Positions 50,715 through 61,928 of a DNA stretch of 64,000 bases are shown here, one piece after another; position 1 is the stretch's first letter; every line of letters begins with the position of its first letter. The position numbers were made by a program, and so were the translations under genes. This DNA is from Thaumasiovibrio subtropicus. GTDB taxonomy: Bacteria > Pseudomonadota > Gammaproteobacteria > Enterobacterales > Vibrionaceae. The stretch covers positions 2,851,580-2,915,579 of the forward strand of contig NZ_AP023054.1 of the NCBI RefSeq assembly GCF_019703835.1. The letters are read 5' to 3'. Below the pieces are notes generated by a model. That model was given only the letters and a program-made list of their open reading frames with translations, was not told the DNA's origin and searched no databases.

Positions 50715-53162
50715 TTAGAACGTTCGTCCAATTGTGAATGAAAAGAACTCATCGCGGTCGCCTTCAAACTTCTTGATAGGCTTAGCGAGAGAGAATACTA
50801 ACGGCCCCATAGGTGACATCCACTGTAGGGCAACACCGTAAGAAGCACGGAAATTCGTTGGGTCAGAGTAATCATAAATGTACTGACCGCCACTGCCTAT
50901 GCTCTTACCTGACAAATCAAACTCTGTGTCCCAAACCGAAGCCATATCGATAAAGACACTGGTGCGTAATTGATTTCGTGCCTCTTCTGAGGCAAATGGT
51001 GTCGGGACAAACAGTTCAGCACTCGCTAGCGCCATCCCGTTACCACCGACCGACTTATCTGTGCCAGTCAAACACTGGTTGCCACCGATAATGTCTCCGC
51101 CGCCACCCACACAGTTGGTGTTACCATCATAGACGGCTTTTGGACCTGCTGTGTTTGAGCGGAAGCCACGCAATGTAGTGAAACCACCCGCGTAGAAGTT
51201 TTCGTAGAATGGCAATAAATGGTCATTACCATCAATATCGCCATAGCCGTTTCCGTAGCCTAAACGTCCACGTAGCATAAAGCTGAACTCATGGCCGTCT
51301 GTCAGCGGGAAGTATTTTCTGACTTCGTACTGTGCTTTATAGAACTGTACATCTGAACCTGGGAAGGTCATTTTGTAGTAGGCGTTCTGATAGCTACCTG
51401 CCGTCGGGAAGAAACCACGGTTAAGGTTGTTGCGAGTCCAAGAGATTGACCAGTCAAAGTCATTGACGTTCAAGCTGTTATCTGAACGATCAATGTTAGG
51501 CTCTTGCACTTTCAAAAATTGCTCAATCTGTAAATATGCATCCAGATTAGAGATCTTGTTATGGGTGTAACCTAAGCCGAACTCAAAGAAGTTCAACTCA
51601 TCAAACGGGAAACCCCATGTCAACGTCGTACCATAACTTTCATTGGTATAGTCAACAATGTTTGCATCTTTGGCTTCAAACTCGTTGTAGAAAATGCGCC
51701 CACCCAAAGAGACACCATCCAGCGTGAAGTAAGGGTTACGGTATTCTAGGCTGATATTTTTCTGATAATCGTTCATCATGGCATTAATACCAAATCGATT
51801 ACCCGTACCGAGGAAGTTATCTTGCTGAATACCCGCCTGGAAACTCACACCTGACTCAGTACCATAGCCGATACCAAAGTTGATGTTACCCGCATTGGCC
51901 TCGCGCACAACATACTCAACATCAACCATGTCTTCCGTACCCGGTACACGATTGGTACGTACTTCAACCGTCTCGAAGAAGCCCGTACGGCTAAGACGCT
52001 CACGACCACGCTCAATAGAGGATGAGTTTAACCAGCTACCTTCCATTTGGCGCATTTCGCGACGCAGTACTTCGTCTTTGGTATTGGTGTTACCCGTGAA
52101 CTCGATATTACGCACGTACATGCGCTTACCCGGGTCAATATTCACCATCAAATTCACGGTTTGATTATCGTCATCAAATTCAGGGAAAGTCTGCACCTGA
52201 GGGTAAGCATAACCTGAGTCTGCAAGCTTCTTGATCACCGCCTCTTCTAGGGCGGTGACTTTCGAGCCATTATAGATATCGCCCACCTCAAAGGTCGCCA
52301 ACTCTGCATAGCCAGACGTATCGCCACCTTCGGTGTTACGGAAATCAATGCCTTTCACTGAGTACGGCAAGCCTTCATCTACCTGTAAGGTGATGTAGAC
52401 GCCCTTCTTATCTGGTGAGATAGAGACATTTGTCGATTCAACACGAAACTTCAAATACCCCTCATTGAGGTACTTGGTACTAAGACCTTCTAGATCGCCG
52501 GCTAGTGCCTGCTTCTGGTAGTTTTCATTCGCAAGGAAGTTCCACCAAGGCACGTTAGCACGGAGTTGGAAACCGGCCGCTAACTCTTCATCTGTAAAGA
52601 CACTGTTTCCGATAAAGTTAATCTGTTCAATTTTTGCAGACACACCTTCGGTAAAAACAAAGCGCAAATCAGCACGGTTACGCGGCAGTGGCGTTACGAC
52701 CGCTTTAACGCTCGCGCTGTATTTACCTACGCTGTAGTAAAAGTCTTCAAGACCCTTCTCGATTTCGCGTAACGTCGTACGATCCAGTGCTTCACCAATA
52801 CGGATGTTAGAGGCACCCAAGTTCTCGCTCAGTTGCTCCTCTTTCATCGCTTTGTTACCAGAGAAGCTAATGTTTGCAATCGTTGGACGCTCGGTGACTC
52901 GAATCAACAGTTGATCACCATCGCGGAAGACTTTCACATCTTCATAGTTGCCTGAGTCAAACAGGCTTCGGATGATCTCGGCGGCGTCTTTGTCGTCAAC
53001 TCGATCACCAACCCGGACAGGAATTTGCAAAAGAGCAGCACCAAGAGTGACACGCTGGAGTCCTTCAAACCGAATGTCATCCACGACAAACGGTGCAGCG
53101 CCGTACGCAGCCATGCTGCTGCTAAACAATACTGACGCAATTAGCAGTTTCTTCATTGCCAT
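50715..53162 (-). CDS. bamA: Outer membrane protein assembly factor BamA
   Basis: The central component of the BAM complex, 815 residues. It has a signal peptide (cleavage near AAYG, residue 20), five POTRA domains (about residues 22-425; e.g. FVVDDIRFEGLQRV) and a 16-stranded Omp85 beta-barrel. The barrel includes the conserved GFRSN and ends with Phe (FTIGRTF). Two cysteines lie in the barrel loop (NCVGGGGDIIGGNQC), as seen in BamA loop L6 region of relatives. Confidence 0.97.
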   Translation of the reverse strand: MAMKKLLIASVLFSSSMAAYGAAPFVVDDIRFEGLQRVTLGAALLQIPVRVGDRVDDKDAAEIIRSLFDSGNYEDVKVFRDGDQLLIRVTERPTIANISFSGNKAMKEEQLSENLGASNIRIGEALDRTTLREIEKGLEDFYYSVGKYSASVKAVVTPLPRNRADLRFVFTEGVSAKIEQINFIGNSVFTDEELAAGFQLRANVPWWNFLANENYQKQALAGDLEGLSTKYLNEGYLKFRVESTNVSISPDKKGVYITLQVDEGLPYSVKGIDFRNTEGGDTSGYAELATFEVGDIYNGSKVTALEEAVIKKLADSGYAYPQVQTFPEFDDDNQTVNLMVNIDPGKRMYVRNIEFTGNTNTKDEVLRREMRQMEGSWLNSSSIERGRERLSRTGFFETVEVRTNRVPGTEDMVDVEYVVREANAGNINFGIGYGTESGVSFQAGIQQDNFLGTGNRFGINAMMNDYQKNISLEYRNPYFTLDGVSLGGRIFYNEFEAKDANIVDYTNESYGTTLTWGFPFDELNFFEFGLGYTHNKISNLDAYLQIEQFLKVQEPNIDRSDNSLNVNDFDWSISWTRNNLNRGFFPTAGSYQNAYYKMTFPGSDVQFYKAQYEVRKYFPLTDGHEFSFMLRGRLGYGNGYGDIDGNDHLLPFYENFYAGGFTTLRGFRSNTAGPKAVYDGNTNCVGGGGDIIGGNQCLTGTDKSVGGNGMALASAELFVPTPFASEEARNQLRTSVFIDMASVWDTEFDLSGKSIGSGGQYIYDYSDPTNFRASYGVALQWMSPMGPLVFSLAKPIKKFEGDRDEFFSFTIGRTF

Positions 53163-53219
53163 TGTAATTGTGATTAATCCTTGTTACTTCGCACTCTGCC
53201 CTACTACTTCGCAGTAACA

Positions 53220-54575
53220 TTACAGGCGGGTAAAATCATTAAATAGCGCTACGGCCATCAACGCTACAAGTAGCGCCGAACCTATCCGATATCCTACTTC
53301 TTGGACGCGCTCAGATACCGGACGGCGCGTAATTCCTTCAATTGCATTGAACAGTAGATGGCCACCATCCAATACTGGCAGAGGTAATAAGTTAACAATA
53401 CCGAGGTTAACGCTGATCAAAGCCAAAAAGCCCAAGAAGCTAATGAGACCATAACCAGCTGTTGTTCCTGCACCTTTTGCAATCGAAATTGGCCCGCTGA
53501 GGTTGTTTAGGGCAACATCCCCAACGATCAGCTTTTTCACCATTTCAAAAGTCAGCGCCACCATATTCCAGGTTTTTTCCGCTGCCTTTCCAACAGCCGC
53601 TATTGGACCATATTGTAAATCAATAAGATAGCTCTCTGGCCATGCTTCACCTGCTGGCGCAATTCCGGCATAACCTGTCACGCCACCATCATGACCAGCC
53701 CTCGCATCCGGGATCAACTCAATAGCAAGACGTTGTCCTTGTCTTTCTATCTCCATGATCACCGCTTGTTCAGGGTTAGCTTGGATAATATCTACGACCT
53801 GTTGCCACTCCTGAAGTTCAGTTCCGGCAAGAGATAGTAGTTTATCGCCAACCTGTAAACCGGCTTTCGCCGCTGCACCCTCTTCCGCTACCATCGCCAA
53901 CTCAAGTAAAATGGCTGGACGGTAGGGCGTTATACCGATCGTCTGAATTGGACTCTCTGACTCTGGGTCAAAACTCCAATGTTCAAGATTGAGGGAGAAC
54001 GTTTGCTGGCGATTCGCATCCGTTGAGTATGCGGTAAGGGTTAAATCATCTTCCCCAATACGTGAAACAATGCCTAACGTTACCGATTCCCAATCTGCGG
54101 TTTTGATACCTGAAACAGAGGTAAGTTCCATTCCTGGTGTAATTCCTGCCTCTGCGGCAATGGAGTGCGGGGCAACGTCACCAACAATCGGCTTCACTGT
54201 CGGCACGCCGATAACAAAAATCGCCCAATAAGCAAAAAGTGCAAAAACAAAGTTTGCAATAGGGCCGGCTGCAACAATTGCACTGCGTTGCCAGAGCTTT
54301 TTGTTATTGAACGCTTCGTGACGTCGCTCCGCGGGGACGGGCTCAACACGCTCATCCAGCATCTTCACGTAGCCACCGAGTGGAATCATCGCCAAGGTGA
54401 ACTCTGTACCGTTCTTCGCTGTGCGCTTCCATAGGGCTTTACCAAAGCCAATGGAAAAACGCTCAACATAAACACCACATCGTCTCGCTACCCAGTAATG
54501 ACCATATTCGTGTACCGCAATGAGAATACCCAATGCGATAACAAATGCCCCAGCGTTCCATAACATCCCTAGCAT
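53220..54575 (-). CDS. rseP: Regulator of sigma-E protease RseP
   Basis: A 451-residue site-2 intramembrane metalloprotease, near the E. coli length of 450. It cuts RseA after DegS to release sigma-E. The zinc motif HEYGH is in the first membrane helix ([15 protein letters not shown]); the third ligand is in [11 protein letters not shown]. Two PDZ domains occupy about residues 125-310. It overlaps the dxr end by seven bases. Confidence 0.97.
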   Translation of the reverse strand: MLGMLWNAGAFVIALGILIAVHEYGHYWVARRCGVYVERFSIGFGKALWKRTAKNGTEFTLAMIPLGGYVKMLDERVEPVPAERRHEAFNNKKLWQRSAIVAAGPIANFVFALFAYWAIFVIGVPTVKPIVGDVAPHSIAAEAGITPGMELTSVSGIKTADWESVTLGIVSRIGEDDLTLTAYSTDANRQQTFSLNLEHWSFDPESESPIQTIGITPYRPAILLELAMVAEEGAAAKAGLQVGDKLLSLAGTELQEWQQVVDIIQANPEQAVIMEIERQGQRLAIELIPDARAGHDGGVTGYAGIAPAGEAWPESYLIDLQYGPIAAVGKAAEKTWNMVALTFEMVKKLIVGDVALNNLSGPISIAKGAGTTAGYGLISFLGFLALISVNLGIVNLLPLPVLDGGHLLFNAIEGITRRPVSERVQEVGYRIGSALLVALMAVALFNDFTRL

Positions 54576-55765
54576 GCCATCCCCTTGATCAGTTGTGTGG
54601 CTTGTTGACGGGTTATTCTATCCAGCTCGATAAGGCTTTCCAAGCAACTTGGCTCAGCAATATTGAGCTGATCGAGGATTGTCTTATTCACCACTGCAAT
54701 ATCTGTAAACGAAATCTGTTCATTTAAGAACGCAGCGACTGCAATTTCGTTCGCCGCATTCAGTGCCGTTGTCGCCCCTTGGCCGCTGTAACAGGCTTCA
54801 ATCGCTAACGCCAGACATGGATACCGATCATAATCAGGCGCTAAAAAAGTAAACTCACCGACTTGGGTAAAATCCAGTGGTTTTACCCCGGCATTCACGC
54901 GATTCGGGTACGACATCGTACACGCGATAGGTGTACACATATCAGGTTCACCCATTTGCGCGAGTACCGAGCCATCCTTGTATTGCACCATGGAGTGAAT
55001 AACAGACTGCGGGTGAATGATCACCTTCAGTTGTTCACGTTGGGCATTAAACAACCAACGAGCTTCAATATACTCCAACCCCTTATTCATCATGGTGGCA
55101 GAATCTACCGAAATTTTCGGCCCCATCGACCAATTCGGATGAGCAATCGCTTGCTCAGGTGTGACCTGCGCGAGTGACTCGATTGGACTGTATCGGAATG
55201 GGCCACCCGAACCAGTCAGCAAAATATGGCTGATGCCCGCATCGTCCAGATCACAGCGTCCCATACGGCGCTGTATCGCTTCCGGCATGCATTGGAAAAT
55301 CGCATTATGCTCGCTATCAACCGGCAACAACTCAGCACCATGCTGTTCTACGGCATCAATGAACAGCTGACCCGACATAACAAGCGCTTCTTTGTTCGCC
55401 AAAAGCACGCGCTTGCCACTTTTCACTGCTGACATGGTTGGCATCAAGCCTGCCGCACCGACGATCGCGGCCATCACGGTATCAACATCATCAAGAGCCG
55501 CAATGTCGCAAAGACCCTGCTGCCCTGCAAGCACTTGTGTCTTACAACCCGCTTCGCGCAGTTGTTGCTGTAATGCTTTTGCCGCGGCTTCACTCGCCAT
55601 TGCGGCATAGCGCGGTTGCCACTTAAGGCATAACGCCACCATCGCCTCGACATTACTGCCAGCGCCTAAGGCGACGATATTAAACAGTTCAGGGTTTTGC
55701 TGAGCGACCTTTAAGGTGCTAGAGCCGATAGAGCCTGTTGCTCCAAGGATGGTAAGATTTCGCAT
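54569..55765 (-). CDS. dxr: 1-deoxy-D-xylulose-5-phosphate reductoisomerase
   Basis: The MEP-pathway enzyme converting DXP to MEP with NADPH, 398 residues like E. coli. NADPH-binding [11 protein letters not shown] is at residues 8-18. LLANKEALV, the acidic metal-binding [12 protein letters not shown] and [17 protein letters not shown] follow in the expected order. It is co-directional with cdsA and rseP. Confidence 0.98.
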   Translation of the reverse strand: MRNLTILGATGSIGSSTLKVAQQNPELFNIVALGAGSNVEAMVALCLKWQPRYAAMASEAAAKALQQQLREAGCKTQVLAGQQGLCDIAALDDVDTVMAAIVGAAGLMPTMSAVKSGKRVLLANKEALVMSGQLFIDAVEQHGAELLPVDSEHNAIFQCMPEAIQRRMGRCDLDDAGISHILLTGSGGPFRYSPIESLAQVTPEQAIAHPNWSMGPKISVDSATMMNKGLEYIEARWLFNAQREQLKVIIHPQSVIHSMVQYKDGSVLAQMGEPDMCTPIACTMSYPNRVNAGVKPLDFTQVGEFTFLAPDYDRYPCLALAIEACYSGQGATTALNAANEIAVAAFLNEQISFTDIAVVNKTILDQLNIAEPSCLESLIELDRITRQQATQLIKGMAC

Positions 55766-55807
55766 GCTATCACTTAATTGCCGCGGGACTTACCGCGGCT
55801 TTTAGGT

Positions 55808-56656
55808 TCAAAGTAGCCAAAGGTAAAGCAGCGCAAACACTGGGAATGCGGCTGTCAGGCTATCAATTCGATCGAGAATACCACCATGTCCCGGTAGAAT
55901 TCGACCACTATCTTTGATTCCTGAGACACGCTTAAACATACTTTCAACAAGATCGCCCATGACAGAGGCAATGACAGCAATCATCGCAATCACCAACATG
56001 CTCCAAGGGGTCTGAAAAGGAATATTAAAGGCGTTTGCCCCGGCCCATGTTACGGCGATAGCCGCGACGATGCCGCCAATCAAGCCTTCAATCGTCTTAT
56101 TTGGGCTAACTGCTGGCGCCATTTTATGCTTACCGAACGATTTTCCGCTGAAGTAAGCACCACTATCGGCAGCCCACACCAAGAAACAGACGAGCATCAC
56201 TAACTGCGCGCCGTGGTAAGGGTTGGCATCATAATCGTAAGCACGCAACAGTAAAATGGACCAAAAGAAAGGAATGAGCGTCACTAGACCATAAAGCTGC
56301 CTAAACAGCACATGTGAAGCAATCATTGGTGTTGAGGCGGGATAGCGTACCACCATCACGGAGGCTAAAGCCCACCAAATGCCACCCAGCGCCAGCAACC
56401 CTTTGTGGCTAACAGTCAGCGCTTGAAGTGCTGCCACATCGGTCGGAAAGATCAATACAGAGGCAACAAGCACACTGCTCATTAACACGCTTTCAATCAG
56501 GCGCTTTGCTGGTCGAGTGAACTGACTCCACTCCCAAAAACCAATAAAAGTTAATCCGAGTAGAGCGAAAATAAAATAGTTAAAAGGTAAGAAAAAAATC
56601 CCGGCAACCACAAGTGGTGCCAAGATCATCGCTGTTAGGACACGTTGTTTCAGCAA
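55808..56656 (-). CDS. cdsA: Phosphatidate cytidylyltransferase
   Basis: A 282-residue inner-membrane enzyme with about eight membrane helices that makes CDP-diacylglycerol from phosphatidate and CTP. The C-terminal family signature is visible as SMFKRVSGIKDSGRILPGHGG followed by ILDRIDS (split here). YFSGKSFGKHKMAPAVSPNKT is the conserved loop before it. It follows uppS by 32 bases. Confidence 0.96.
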   Translation of the reverse strand: MLKQRVLTAMILAPLVVAGIFFLPFNYFIFALLGLTFIGFWEWSQFTRPAKRLIESVLMSSVLVASVLIFPTDVAALQALTVSHKGLLALGGIWWALASVMVVRYPASTPMIASHVLFRQLYGLVTLIPFFWSILLLRAYDYDANPYHGAQLVMLVCFLVWAADSGAYFSGKSFGKHKMAPAVSPNKTIEGLIGGIVAAIAVTWAGANAFNIPFQTPWSMLVIAMIAVIASVMGDLVESMFKRVSGIKDSGRILPGHGGILDRIDSLTAAFPVFALLYLWLL

Positions 56657-56688
56657 ACTGTAACCTCGTTATTCTTGTGTATGCTTGA

Positions 56689-57450
56689 TCAGACGTGCGT
56701 GGCCTGGACTTGCTCACCCGTACAGCCAAAACGGCGCTCTCTATGAACAAACCAATAAAGTGCATCCTGTAAGGCGCGCTCATCAAAGTCTGGCCAGAAG
56801 AGGTCGGTAAAGTAAAGCTCGGCATACGCTGCCTGCCACAACATAAAGTTGCTAATTCGACATTCGCCACTCGTGCGAATCATCAAATCGACATTTGGCA
56901 AATCTGCCATCGTCAAATGTTGGGCTATATCAGTTTCTTGAATGTCATCTGGAGTCAGTTCTCCAGTTTGTACTTTCCTAGCCACGGCTTGTGCAGCTTG
57001 GACTATGTCCCACTGGCCGCCGTAGTTGGCGCATATATTCAAGACCATGCCACGATTGTTGGCGGTCAGGTTTTGCGCTTCTTCAATTTTGTTTTGTAAG
57101 CGTTTAGAGAATCGGCTGACATCGCCGACAACGCGTAGCTGGATGTTATTCTTGTGTAGGCGCTTTACTTCACGTCCTAGCACAGTAATAAATAACTCCA
57201 TTAATACGCTGACTTCGTCTTCCGGACGTCGCCAGTTTTCACTACTAAAAGCAAACAGAGAAAGTACCTCAATACCAAGCCGACTGGCTTCGCTGACGGT
57301 CTTCCTTACCGCATCTACCCCTGCTTTATGACCAAAAACGCGCGCTTTGCCTCGGGCTTGAGCCCAACGACCATTGCCGTCCATGATCACAGCGATATGC
57401 TTTGGTAAGGCGTCAGAGGGAAGCTGTTCAGCCAATGTATGCTCTGTCAT
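56689..57450 (-). CDS. uppS: Undecaprenyl diphosphate synthase
   Basis: A 253-residue cis-prenyltransferase producing the C55 carrier for peptidoglycan and LPS. The active-site Asp is in [24 protein letters not shown] and [15 protein letters not shown] are the expected substrate-binding motifs. Start at 57450 has AGGGAGA upstream; the longer ATG frame at 57489 lies in the frr terminator. Confidence 0.97.
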   Translation of the reverse strand: MTEHTLAEQLPSDALPKHIAVIMDGNGRWAQARGKARVFGHKAGVDAVRKTVSEASRLGIEVLSLFAFSSENWRRPEDEVSVLMELFITVLGREVKRLHKNNIQLRVVGDVSRFSKRLQNKIEEAQNLTANNRGMVLNICANYGGQWDIVQAAQAVARKVQTGELTPDDIQETDIAQHLTMADLPNVDLMIRTSGECRISNFMLWQAAYAELYFTDLFWPDFDERALQDALYWFVHRERRFGCTGEQVQATHV

Positions 57451-57467
57451 ATCTCTCCCTAATAAAC

Positions 57468-57495
57468 AAAAAGCGCCATGCAGCCGCACAGCGCT
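57468..57495 (-). terminator. Terminator between frr and uppS
   Basis: On the minus strand AGCGCTGTGC and GCATGGCGCT pair imperfectly around GGCT, then TTTTT. It lies 29 bases after the frr stop and just before uppS, whose own promoter may be inside frr. Confidence 0.65.
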
Positions 57496-57523
57496 CCACT
57501 TTAGCAGTCGAGTGTATCTTAAA

Positions 57524-58081
57524 TCAGACTTCCATCAACTCTTTTTCTTTGCCCGCAAGGACTTCATCCATGTTCTTAATTGCTGCATCTGTCAGCTTCT
57601 GGATGTCTTCTTGCGCGCGACGATCTTCATCTTCTGAAATCTCTTTTTCTTTCAATAGTGCTTTCACGTCTGCGTTAGCATCACGGCGAATGTTACGCAC
57701 AGCAACACGGCCTTGTTCAGCTTCAGCACGTACAATCTTCACAAGATCGCGACGGCGTTCTTCTGTCAACGGTGGAAGAGGAACACGAATCACAGTGCCC
57801 GCTGACATTGGGTTAAGACCCAGATCAGACATCATGATTGCTTTCTCTACTTTCGGCGCAAGCTCTTTATCGAAAACGGTAATTGCAAGCGTACGAGAGT
57901 CTTCAGCAACAACGTTAGCCAACTGCTTAAGCGGTGTGTTCGCACCGTAGTACTCAACCTGAATGCCGTCTAGTAGGCTTGGGTGTGCACGGCCAGTACG
58001 GATTTTTGCTAGGTTGTTTTTTAGCGCTTCAACGCTTTTTTCCATGCGCTGCTGCGCATCATCTTTGATTTCATTAATCAC
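57524..58081 (-). CDS. frr: Ribosome recycling factor
   Basis: A 185-residue protein (same as E. coli) that splits post-termination ribosomes together with EF-G. It has the three-helix bundle domain and the [21 protein letters not shown] motif (seen as [13 protein letters not shown]). It follows pyrH by 49 bases, in the order pyrH-frr usual for gammaproteobacteria. Confidence 0.98.
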   Translation of the reverse strand: MINEIKDDAQQRMEKSVEALKNNLAKIRTGRAHPSLLDGIQVEYYGANTPLKQLANVVAEDSRTLAITVFDKELAPKVEKAIMMSDLGLNPMSAGTVIRVPLPPLTEERRRDLVKIVRAEAEQGRVAVRNIRRDANADVKALLKEKEISEDEDRRAQEDIQKLTDAAIKNMDEVLAGKEKELMEV

Positions 58082-58130
58082 TGTCTGTACCTTTTAAATC
58101 ACTTTCCGGCTTCACAAGCCGAAAATTCCA

Positions 58131-58859
58131 TTAGTCGTTTGAGATCAGTGTGCCTTCTTGCTCACCCATTACCACGCGGCGCAATGCACCAGGCTTGTTC
58201 ATGTTAAAGACACGAATCGGCATATTGTGGTCACGAGCTAGCGTAAATGCAGCCAGGTCCATGACTTTCAGTTCTTTTTCCAGAACGTCTTGGTAAGCAA
58301 GCTTATCATAAAGTTCTGCGTCTGGGTTCTTTACCGGGTCATCAGTGAAAACACCGTCCACTTTTGTGGCTTTGAGCACAACATCTGCCTCAATCTCAAT
58401 ACCGCGTAGGCACGCAGCAGAGTCAGTGGTAAAGAACGGGTTACCCGTACCTGCTGAGAAGATAACCACACGACCTTGACGCAACAGGCTGATCGCTTCA
58501 GCCCAGTTGTAACTATCACACACACCATTCAGAGGAATGGCTGACATTACACGAGCGTTCACATAGGCACGATGTAGAGAATCACGCATAGCCAGACCGT
58601 TCATCACAGTTGCCAGCATACCCATGTGGTCGCCCACTACGCGGTTCATACCCGCTTCCGCCAAACCTGCACCTCGGAACAAGTTGCCGCCACCAATCAC
58701 AAGGCCAACTTGTACGCCTAATTCAACCAGCTCTTTGATTTCTTGAGCCATACGATCGAGCACTTGGGCATCGATACCAAAGCCTTCATCACCTTGAAGT
58801 GCTTCACCGCTAAGTTTAAGTAAGATTCGTTGATAGGTTGGTTTAGGATTCGTGGTCAT
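58131..58859 (-). CDS. pyrH: UMP kinase
   Basis: A 242-residue hexameric amino-acid-kinase fold enzyme phosphorylating UMP. Signatures are [36 protein letters not shown] and VDGVFTDDP. Start at 58859 with GGAAGG upstream fits the E. coli length (241); the TTG at 58874 adds five residues only. Confidence 0.98.
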   Translation of the reverse strand: MTTNPKPTYQRILLKLSGEALQGDEGFGIDAQVLDRMAQEIKELVELGVQVGLVIGGGNLFRGAGLAEAGMNRVVGDHMGMLATVMNGLAMRDSLHRAYVNARVMSAIPLNGVCDSYNWAEAISLLRQGRVVIFSAGTGNPFFTTDSAACLRGIEIEADVVLKATKVDGVFTDDPVKNPDAELYDKLAYQDVLEKELKVMDLAAFTLARDHNMPIRVFNMNKPGALRRVVMGEQEGTLISND

Positions 58860-58897
58860 TCTTATACCTTCCAAATTTAGGAGAGTGTGGGAGTCAT

Positions 58898-58924
58898 AAA
58901 AAGACCGCAGCCTTGGCCACGGTC
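58898..58924 (-). terminator. Terminator after tsf
   Basis: On the minus strand GACCG and CGGTC (with inner TGGCC / GGCTG pairing) form a hairpin followed by TTTTT, between tsf and pyrH. Confidence 0.7.
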
Positions 58925-58949
58925 CTTATTTATTAGCAACGAGTAAGGA

Positions 58950-59795
58950 TTAACCTTTCTGTGCAGCTGCTACTTCGTCAGCGAAGCTCATTTGCTCGCC
59001 TTTGTCGATACCTTCACCAACTTCTAGACGGATGAAGTTAGAAACTGTCGCGCCTTTCGCTTTTAGGAAATCGCCAACAGTTTGCTTTGGTTCCATGATG
59101 AATGGCTGACCCGTTAGAGAAACTTCACCGGTGAACTTCTTCATACGACCAGTAACCATTTTCTCAGCGATTTCAGCAGGCTTGCCTTCGTTCATCGCGA
59201 TCTCAACCTGAACTTGACGCTCTTTTTCTACAACGTCAGCTGGTACGTCTTCTGGGTTAACGTACTCAGGCTTAGAAGCAGCAACGTGCATAGCAACGTG
59301 CTTGATCGTTTCAGCGTCTGCTTCACCAGCAACAACAACACCGATACGGTCGCCGTGACGGTAAGAACCAACGTTAGTACCTTCGATGTAAGCAACACGG
59401 CGGATATCGATGTTCTCACCGATTTTAGCAACTAGTGCAATACGTGTTTCTTCGAATTTAGCTTTTAGGCCTTCAACGTCTAGCTTCTCAGCTAGAGCTG
59501 CAGCAGCAACTTCTTCTGCGAAACCTAGGAAGTTAGCATCTTTAGCAACGAAGTCAGTCTGACAGTTAACTTCAACTAGCGCAGCAACGCCGTCAGCTTC
59601 TTTGATAAGGATTGCACCTTCAGCAGCGATGTTGCCAGCTTTCTTAGCAGCTTTAGCAGCACCACTTTTACGCATGTTTTCGATCGCTAGCTCGATGTCT
59701 GCATTTGCTTCAACTAGAGCTTTCTTACATTCCATCATGCCTGCGCCAGTACGCTCACGCAGTTCTTTAACTAGGGCAGCGGTAACAGTTGCCAT
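58950..59795 (-). CDS. tsf: Elongation factor Ts
   Basis: A 281-residue nucleotide exchange factor for EF-Tu (E. coli 283). The N-terminal TDVGKRLRERTG-type motif appears as [18 protein letters not shown], and the exchange motif [11 protein letters not shown] is present. It follows rpsB, separated by a hairpin at 59837-59856. Confidence 0.98.
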   Translation of the reverse strand: MATVTAALVKELRERTGAGMMECKKALVEANADIELAIENMRKSGAAKAAKKAGNIAAEGAILIKEADGVAALVEVNCQTDFVAKDANFLGFAEEVAAAALAEKLDVEGLKAKFEETRIALVAKIGENIDIRRVAYIEGTNVGSYRHGDRIGVVVAGEADAETIKHVAMHVAASKPEYVNPEDVPADVVEKERQVQVEIAMNEGKPAEIAEKMVTGRMKKFTGEVSLTGQPFIMEPKQTVGDFLKAKGATVSNFIRLEVGEGIDKGEQMSFADEVAAAQKG

Positions 59796-59836
59796 TGTTT
59801 ATTCCTCTGTTTGAATATCACACAAGGTGTAAAATT

Positions 59837-59856
59837 CAGGGGCCCATAGGCCCCTG
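59837..59856 (-). terminator. rpsB-tsf intergenic hairpin (partial terminator)
   Basis: On the minus strand CAGGGGCC and GGCCCCTG form a perfect 8-bp stem around a four-base loop, followed by AATTTT. In E. coli a similar hairpin partially stops rpsB transcription before tsf. Confidence 0.6.
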
Positions 59857-59914
59857 ATAACCATTCTTTCGTCTATCGATTGTAGACAAAGATGCTCAAA
59901 TGGAGCTGGTAGTC

Positions 59915-60646
59915 TTACTCAGCTTCAGCGACGAAACCGTCTTCTTCAGCTTGCTCAACGATGTCTTGGTTACGACCTTCAGTTACCGCAGCAGCGACTG
60001 CACCAGTGTACAGTTGGATTGCACGGATTGCGTCGTCGTTACCTGGAACAACGTAGTCAACACCGTCTGGGTTAGAGTTAGTATCAACTACTGCGAATAC
60101 TGGGATACCCAGGTTGTTCGCTTCTTTAACCGCGATGTGCTCGTGATCTGCATCGATGATGAAGATAGCGTCTGGTAGGCCACCCATGTTCTTGATACCG
60201 CCAAGAGACTTCTCAAGTTTTTCCATTTCACGGGTGCGCATTAGCGCTTCTTTCTTAGTTAGCTTGTCAAAAGTACCGTCAGTAGACTGAGCTTCAAGAT
60301 CTTTAAGACGCTTGATTGACTGGCGAACAGTTTTCCAGTTAGTTAGCATACCGCCCAACCAACGGTTGTTCACGTAGTACTGGTCACAGCCTAGAGCTGC
60401 TTCTTTGATTGATTCGCTGGCTGCACGCTTAGTACCTACGAAAAGTACTTTACCCTTACGCTCAGCAATTTTGCTGATTTGCGCTAGAGCGTCGTTGAAC
60501 ATAGGAACAGTTTTCTCAAGGTTGATGATATGTACCTTGTTACGAGCACCGAAAATGAATGGCTTCATTTTTGGGTTCCAGTAACGAGTTTGGTGACCGA
60601 AGTGTACACCAGCCTTAAGCATGTCGCGCATTGATACAGTTGCCAT
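59915..60646 (-). CDS. rpsB: 30S ribosomal protein S2
   Basis: A 243-residue S2 protein (E. coli 241). It starts [20 protein letters not shown] and shows [12 protein letters not shown] and [13 protein letters not shown]. The ATG at 60646 has GAGGATATT upstream; an upstream frame from 60679 lies in its structured leader. It heads the rpsB-tsf-pyrH-frr cluster. Confidence 0.98.
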   Translation of the reverse strand: MATVSMRDMLKAGVHFGHQTRYWNPKMKPFIFGARNKVHIINLEKTVPMFNDALAQISKIAERKGKVLFVGTKRAASESIKEAALGCDQYYVNNRWLGGMLTNWKTVRQSIKRLKDLEAQSTDGTFDKLTKKEALMRTREMEKLEKSLGGIKNMGGLPDAIFIIDADHEHIAVKEANNLGIPVFAVVDTNSNPDGVDYVVPGNDDAIRAIQLYTGAVAAAVTEGRNQDIVEQAEEDGFVAEAE

Positions 60647-60730
60647 TGAAATATCCTCTATGGGGTTAGGCGTCCACATACCCCATTCTACCGACCGTCA
60701 GCAGCTATGCGTCGGGCACCCCGGAGAATG
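60647..60730 (-). promoter_or_regulatory. rpsB: rpsB mRNA leader, probable S2 autoregulatory structure
   Basis: The minus-strand leader forms ATGGGGT / ACCCCAT and CCGAC / GTCGG stems just before the ribosome-binding site, with an upstream CCGGGGTGCCC. In gammaproteobacteria the conserved rpsB leader binds S2 to repress its own translation; the exact fold here was not modelled. Confidence 0.5.
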
Positions 60731-60816
60731 TGTCGATATGTGTGAGTCATTAAAAATAAATTCGTGGTGTTAACCGCACACCATCTTAGGTGACAGTAAG
60801 TACGATTACGGCGCGC

Positions 60817-60822
60817 TTTATA
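60817..60822 (-). promoter_or_regulatory. rpsB promoter -10 element
   Basis: On the minus strand TATAAA is followed by GCGCGCC, a GC-rich discriminator as in growth-rate controlled ribosomal promoters. The -35 (about AGTAAA, 17 bases upstream) is poor. Confidence 0.5.
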
Positions 60823-60941
60823 CCATATTTTGCAGTCTATTTACTAGTCTTTTGGCTGCAAAAACCTTTGTTGGTTTTCAGAGCGCCTAGCCCCTGCTAA
60901 CATAGAGCCGTATAGCAATATCAGCCAACTGAGACGATTAG

Positions 60942-61787
60942 ATGACAATTACGATTAAAACCGCCGAAGAAATTGAAAAGATGCGCGTGGCCGGCAAGCT
61001 GGCTGCTCAAGTGCTAGAGATGATTGAACCCCATGTAAAACCTGGCGTTAGCACTGAAGAATTAGATCGTCTTTGTCACGAATTTATCGTTAACGAACAA
61101 GGTGCGATCCCTGCACCACTCAACTATCACGGTTTCCCTAAATCGATTTGTACTTCGATAAACCACGTCGTTTGTCACGGTATTCCCGCAGAGGAAGAGG
61201 GTGTCATTGACGGTTTCCGTAAAAAACCTGCCGTGCTAGCGGACGGTGATATTATCAACATCGACATTACCGTCATCAAAGATGGCTACCATGGTGATAC
61301 TTCCAAGATGTTTGAAGTAGGTGAAGTATCAGTCGAGAACAAACGTTTGTGTCGTATGGCGCAAGAAAGCTTGTATCTTGCCATCAAAAAGGTGAAGCCT
61401 GGCTTGAAGCTGGGTGAAATCGGCACTGCTATCGAGAAATTCATCAAGACACAAAACAAAAATAATCCGCGAATGAAGCTCTCAATCGTGAAAGATTTTT
61501 GTGGTCATGGCATTGGTGCAGAGTTCCACGAATCACCGCAAGTCGTCCACTACAAAAACAATGACCGCACTGTGCTTAAAGCTGGCATGTGCTTCACCAT
61601 TGAACCGATGATCAATGCTGGCCGGTACGGCTGTGATGTCGATGCAGAAGATGGCTGGACAGTTTACACTGTAGATAATAAGAACTCGGCGCAATGGGAA
61701 CACACCTTGCTTGTCACCGACACAGGCTGTGAAGTGTTAACATTACGCGGTGAAGAAAGCCTGCCTAGACACGTGAAAGGCGCTTAA
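60942..61787 (+). CDS. map: Methionine aminopeptidase, type I
   Basis: A 281-residue metalloenzyme removing N-terminal methionine from new proteins. Metal ligands are in INIDITVIKDGYHGD (two Asp), GHGIGAEFHE (His), FTIEPM (Glu) and the C-terminal WEHTLLV (Glu). It is longer than E. coli Map (264), with the extra residues in the insert around NKNNPRMKLS. It is divergent from rpsB. Confidence 0.97.
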   Translation: MTITIKTAEEIEKMRVAGKLAAQVLEMIEPHVKPGVSTEELDRLCHEFIVNEQGAIPAPLNYHGFPKSICTSINHVVCHGIPAEEEGVIDGFRKKPAVLADGDIINIDITVIKDGYHGDTSKMFEVGEVSVENKRLCRMAQESLYLAIKKVKPGLKLGEIGTAIEKFIKTQNKNNPRMKLSIVKDFCGHGIGAEFHESPQVVHYKNNDRTVLKAGMCFTIEPMINAGRYGCDVDAEDGWTVYTVDNKNSAQWEHTLLVTDTGCEVLTLRGEESLPRHVKGA

Positions 61788-61835
61788 GCGCTCCGTATAC
61801 AAGGCGAGCATAAAGCTGCCGACTAAGTTAAAATG

Positions 61836-61859
61836 GCCGACAGAATTGTCGGCTTTTTT
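61836..61859 (+). terminator. Terminator between map and glnD
   Basis: GCCGACA and TGTCGGC form a 7-bp stem around GAAT followed by six T. Confidence 0.9.
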
Positions 61860-61928
61860 GTCGCTATAGACGACGGTCTAATGGCTTACTCCGGCTTTAT
61901 CATATTGACGGCGATACCAAGGAAGAAC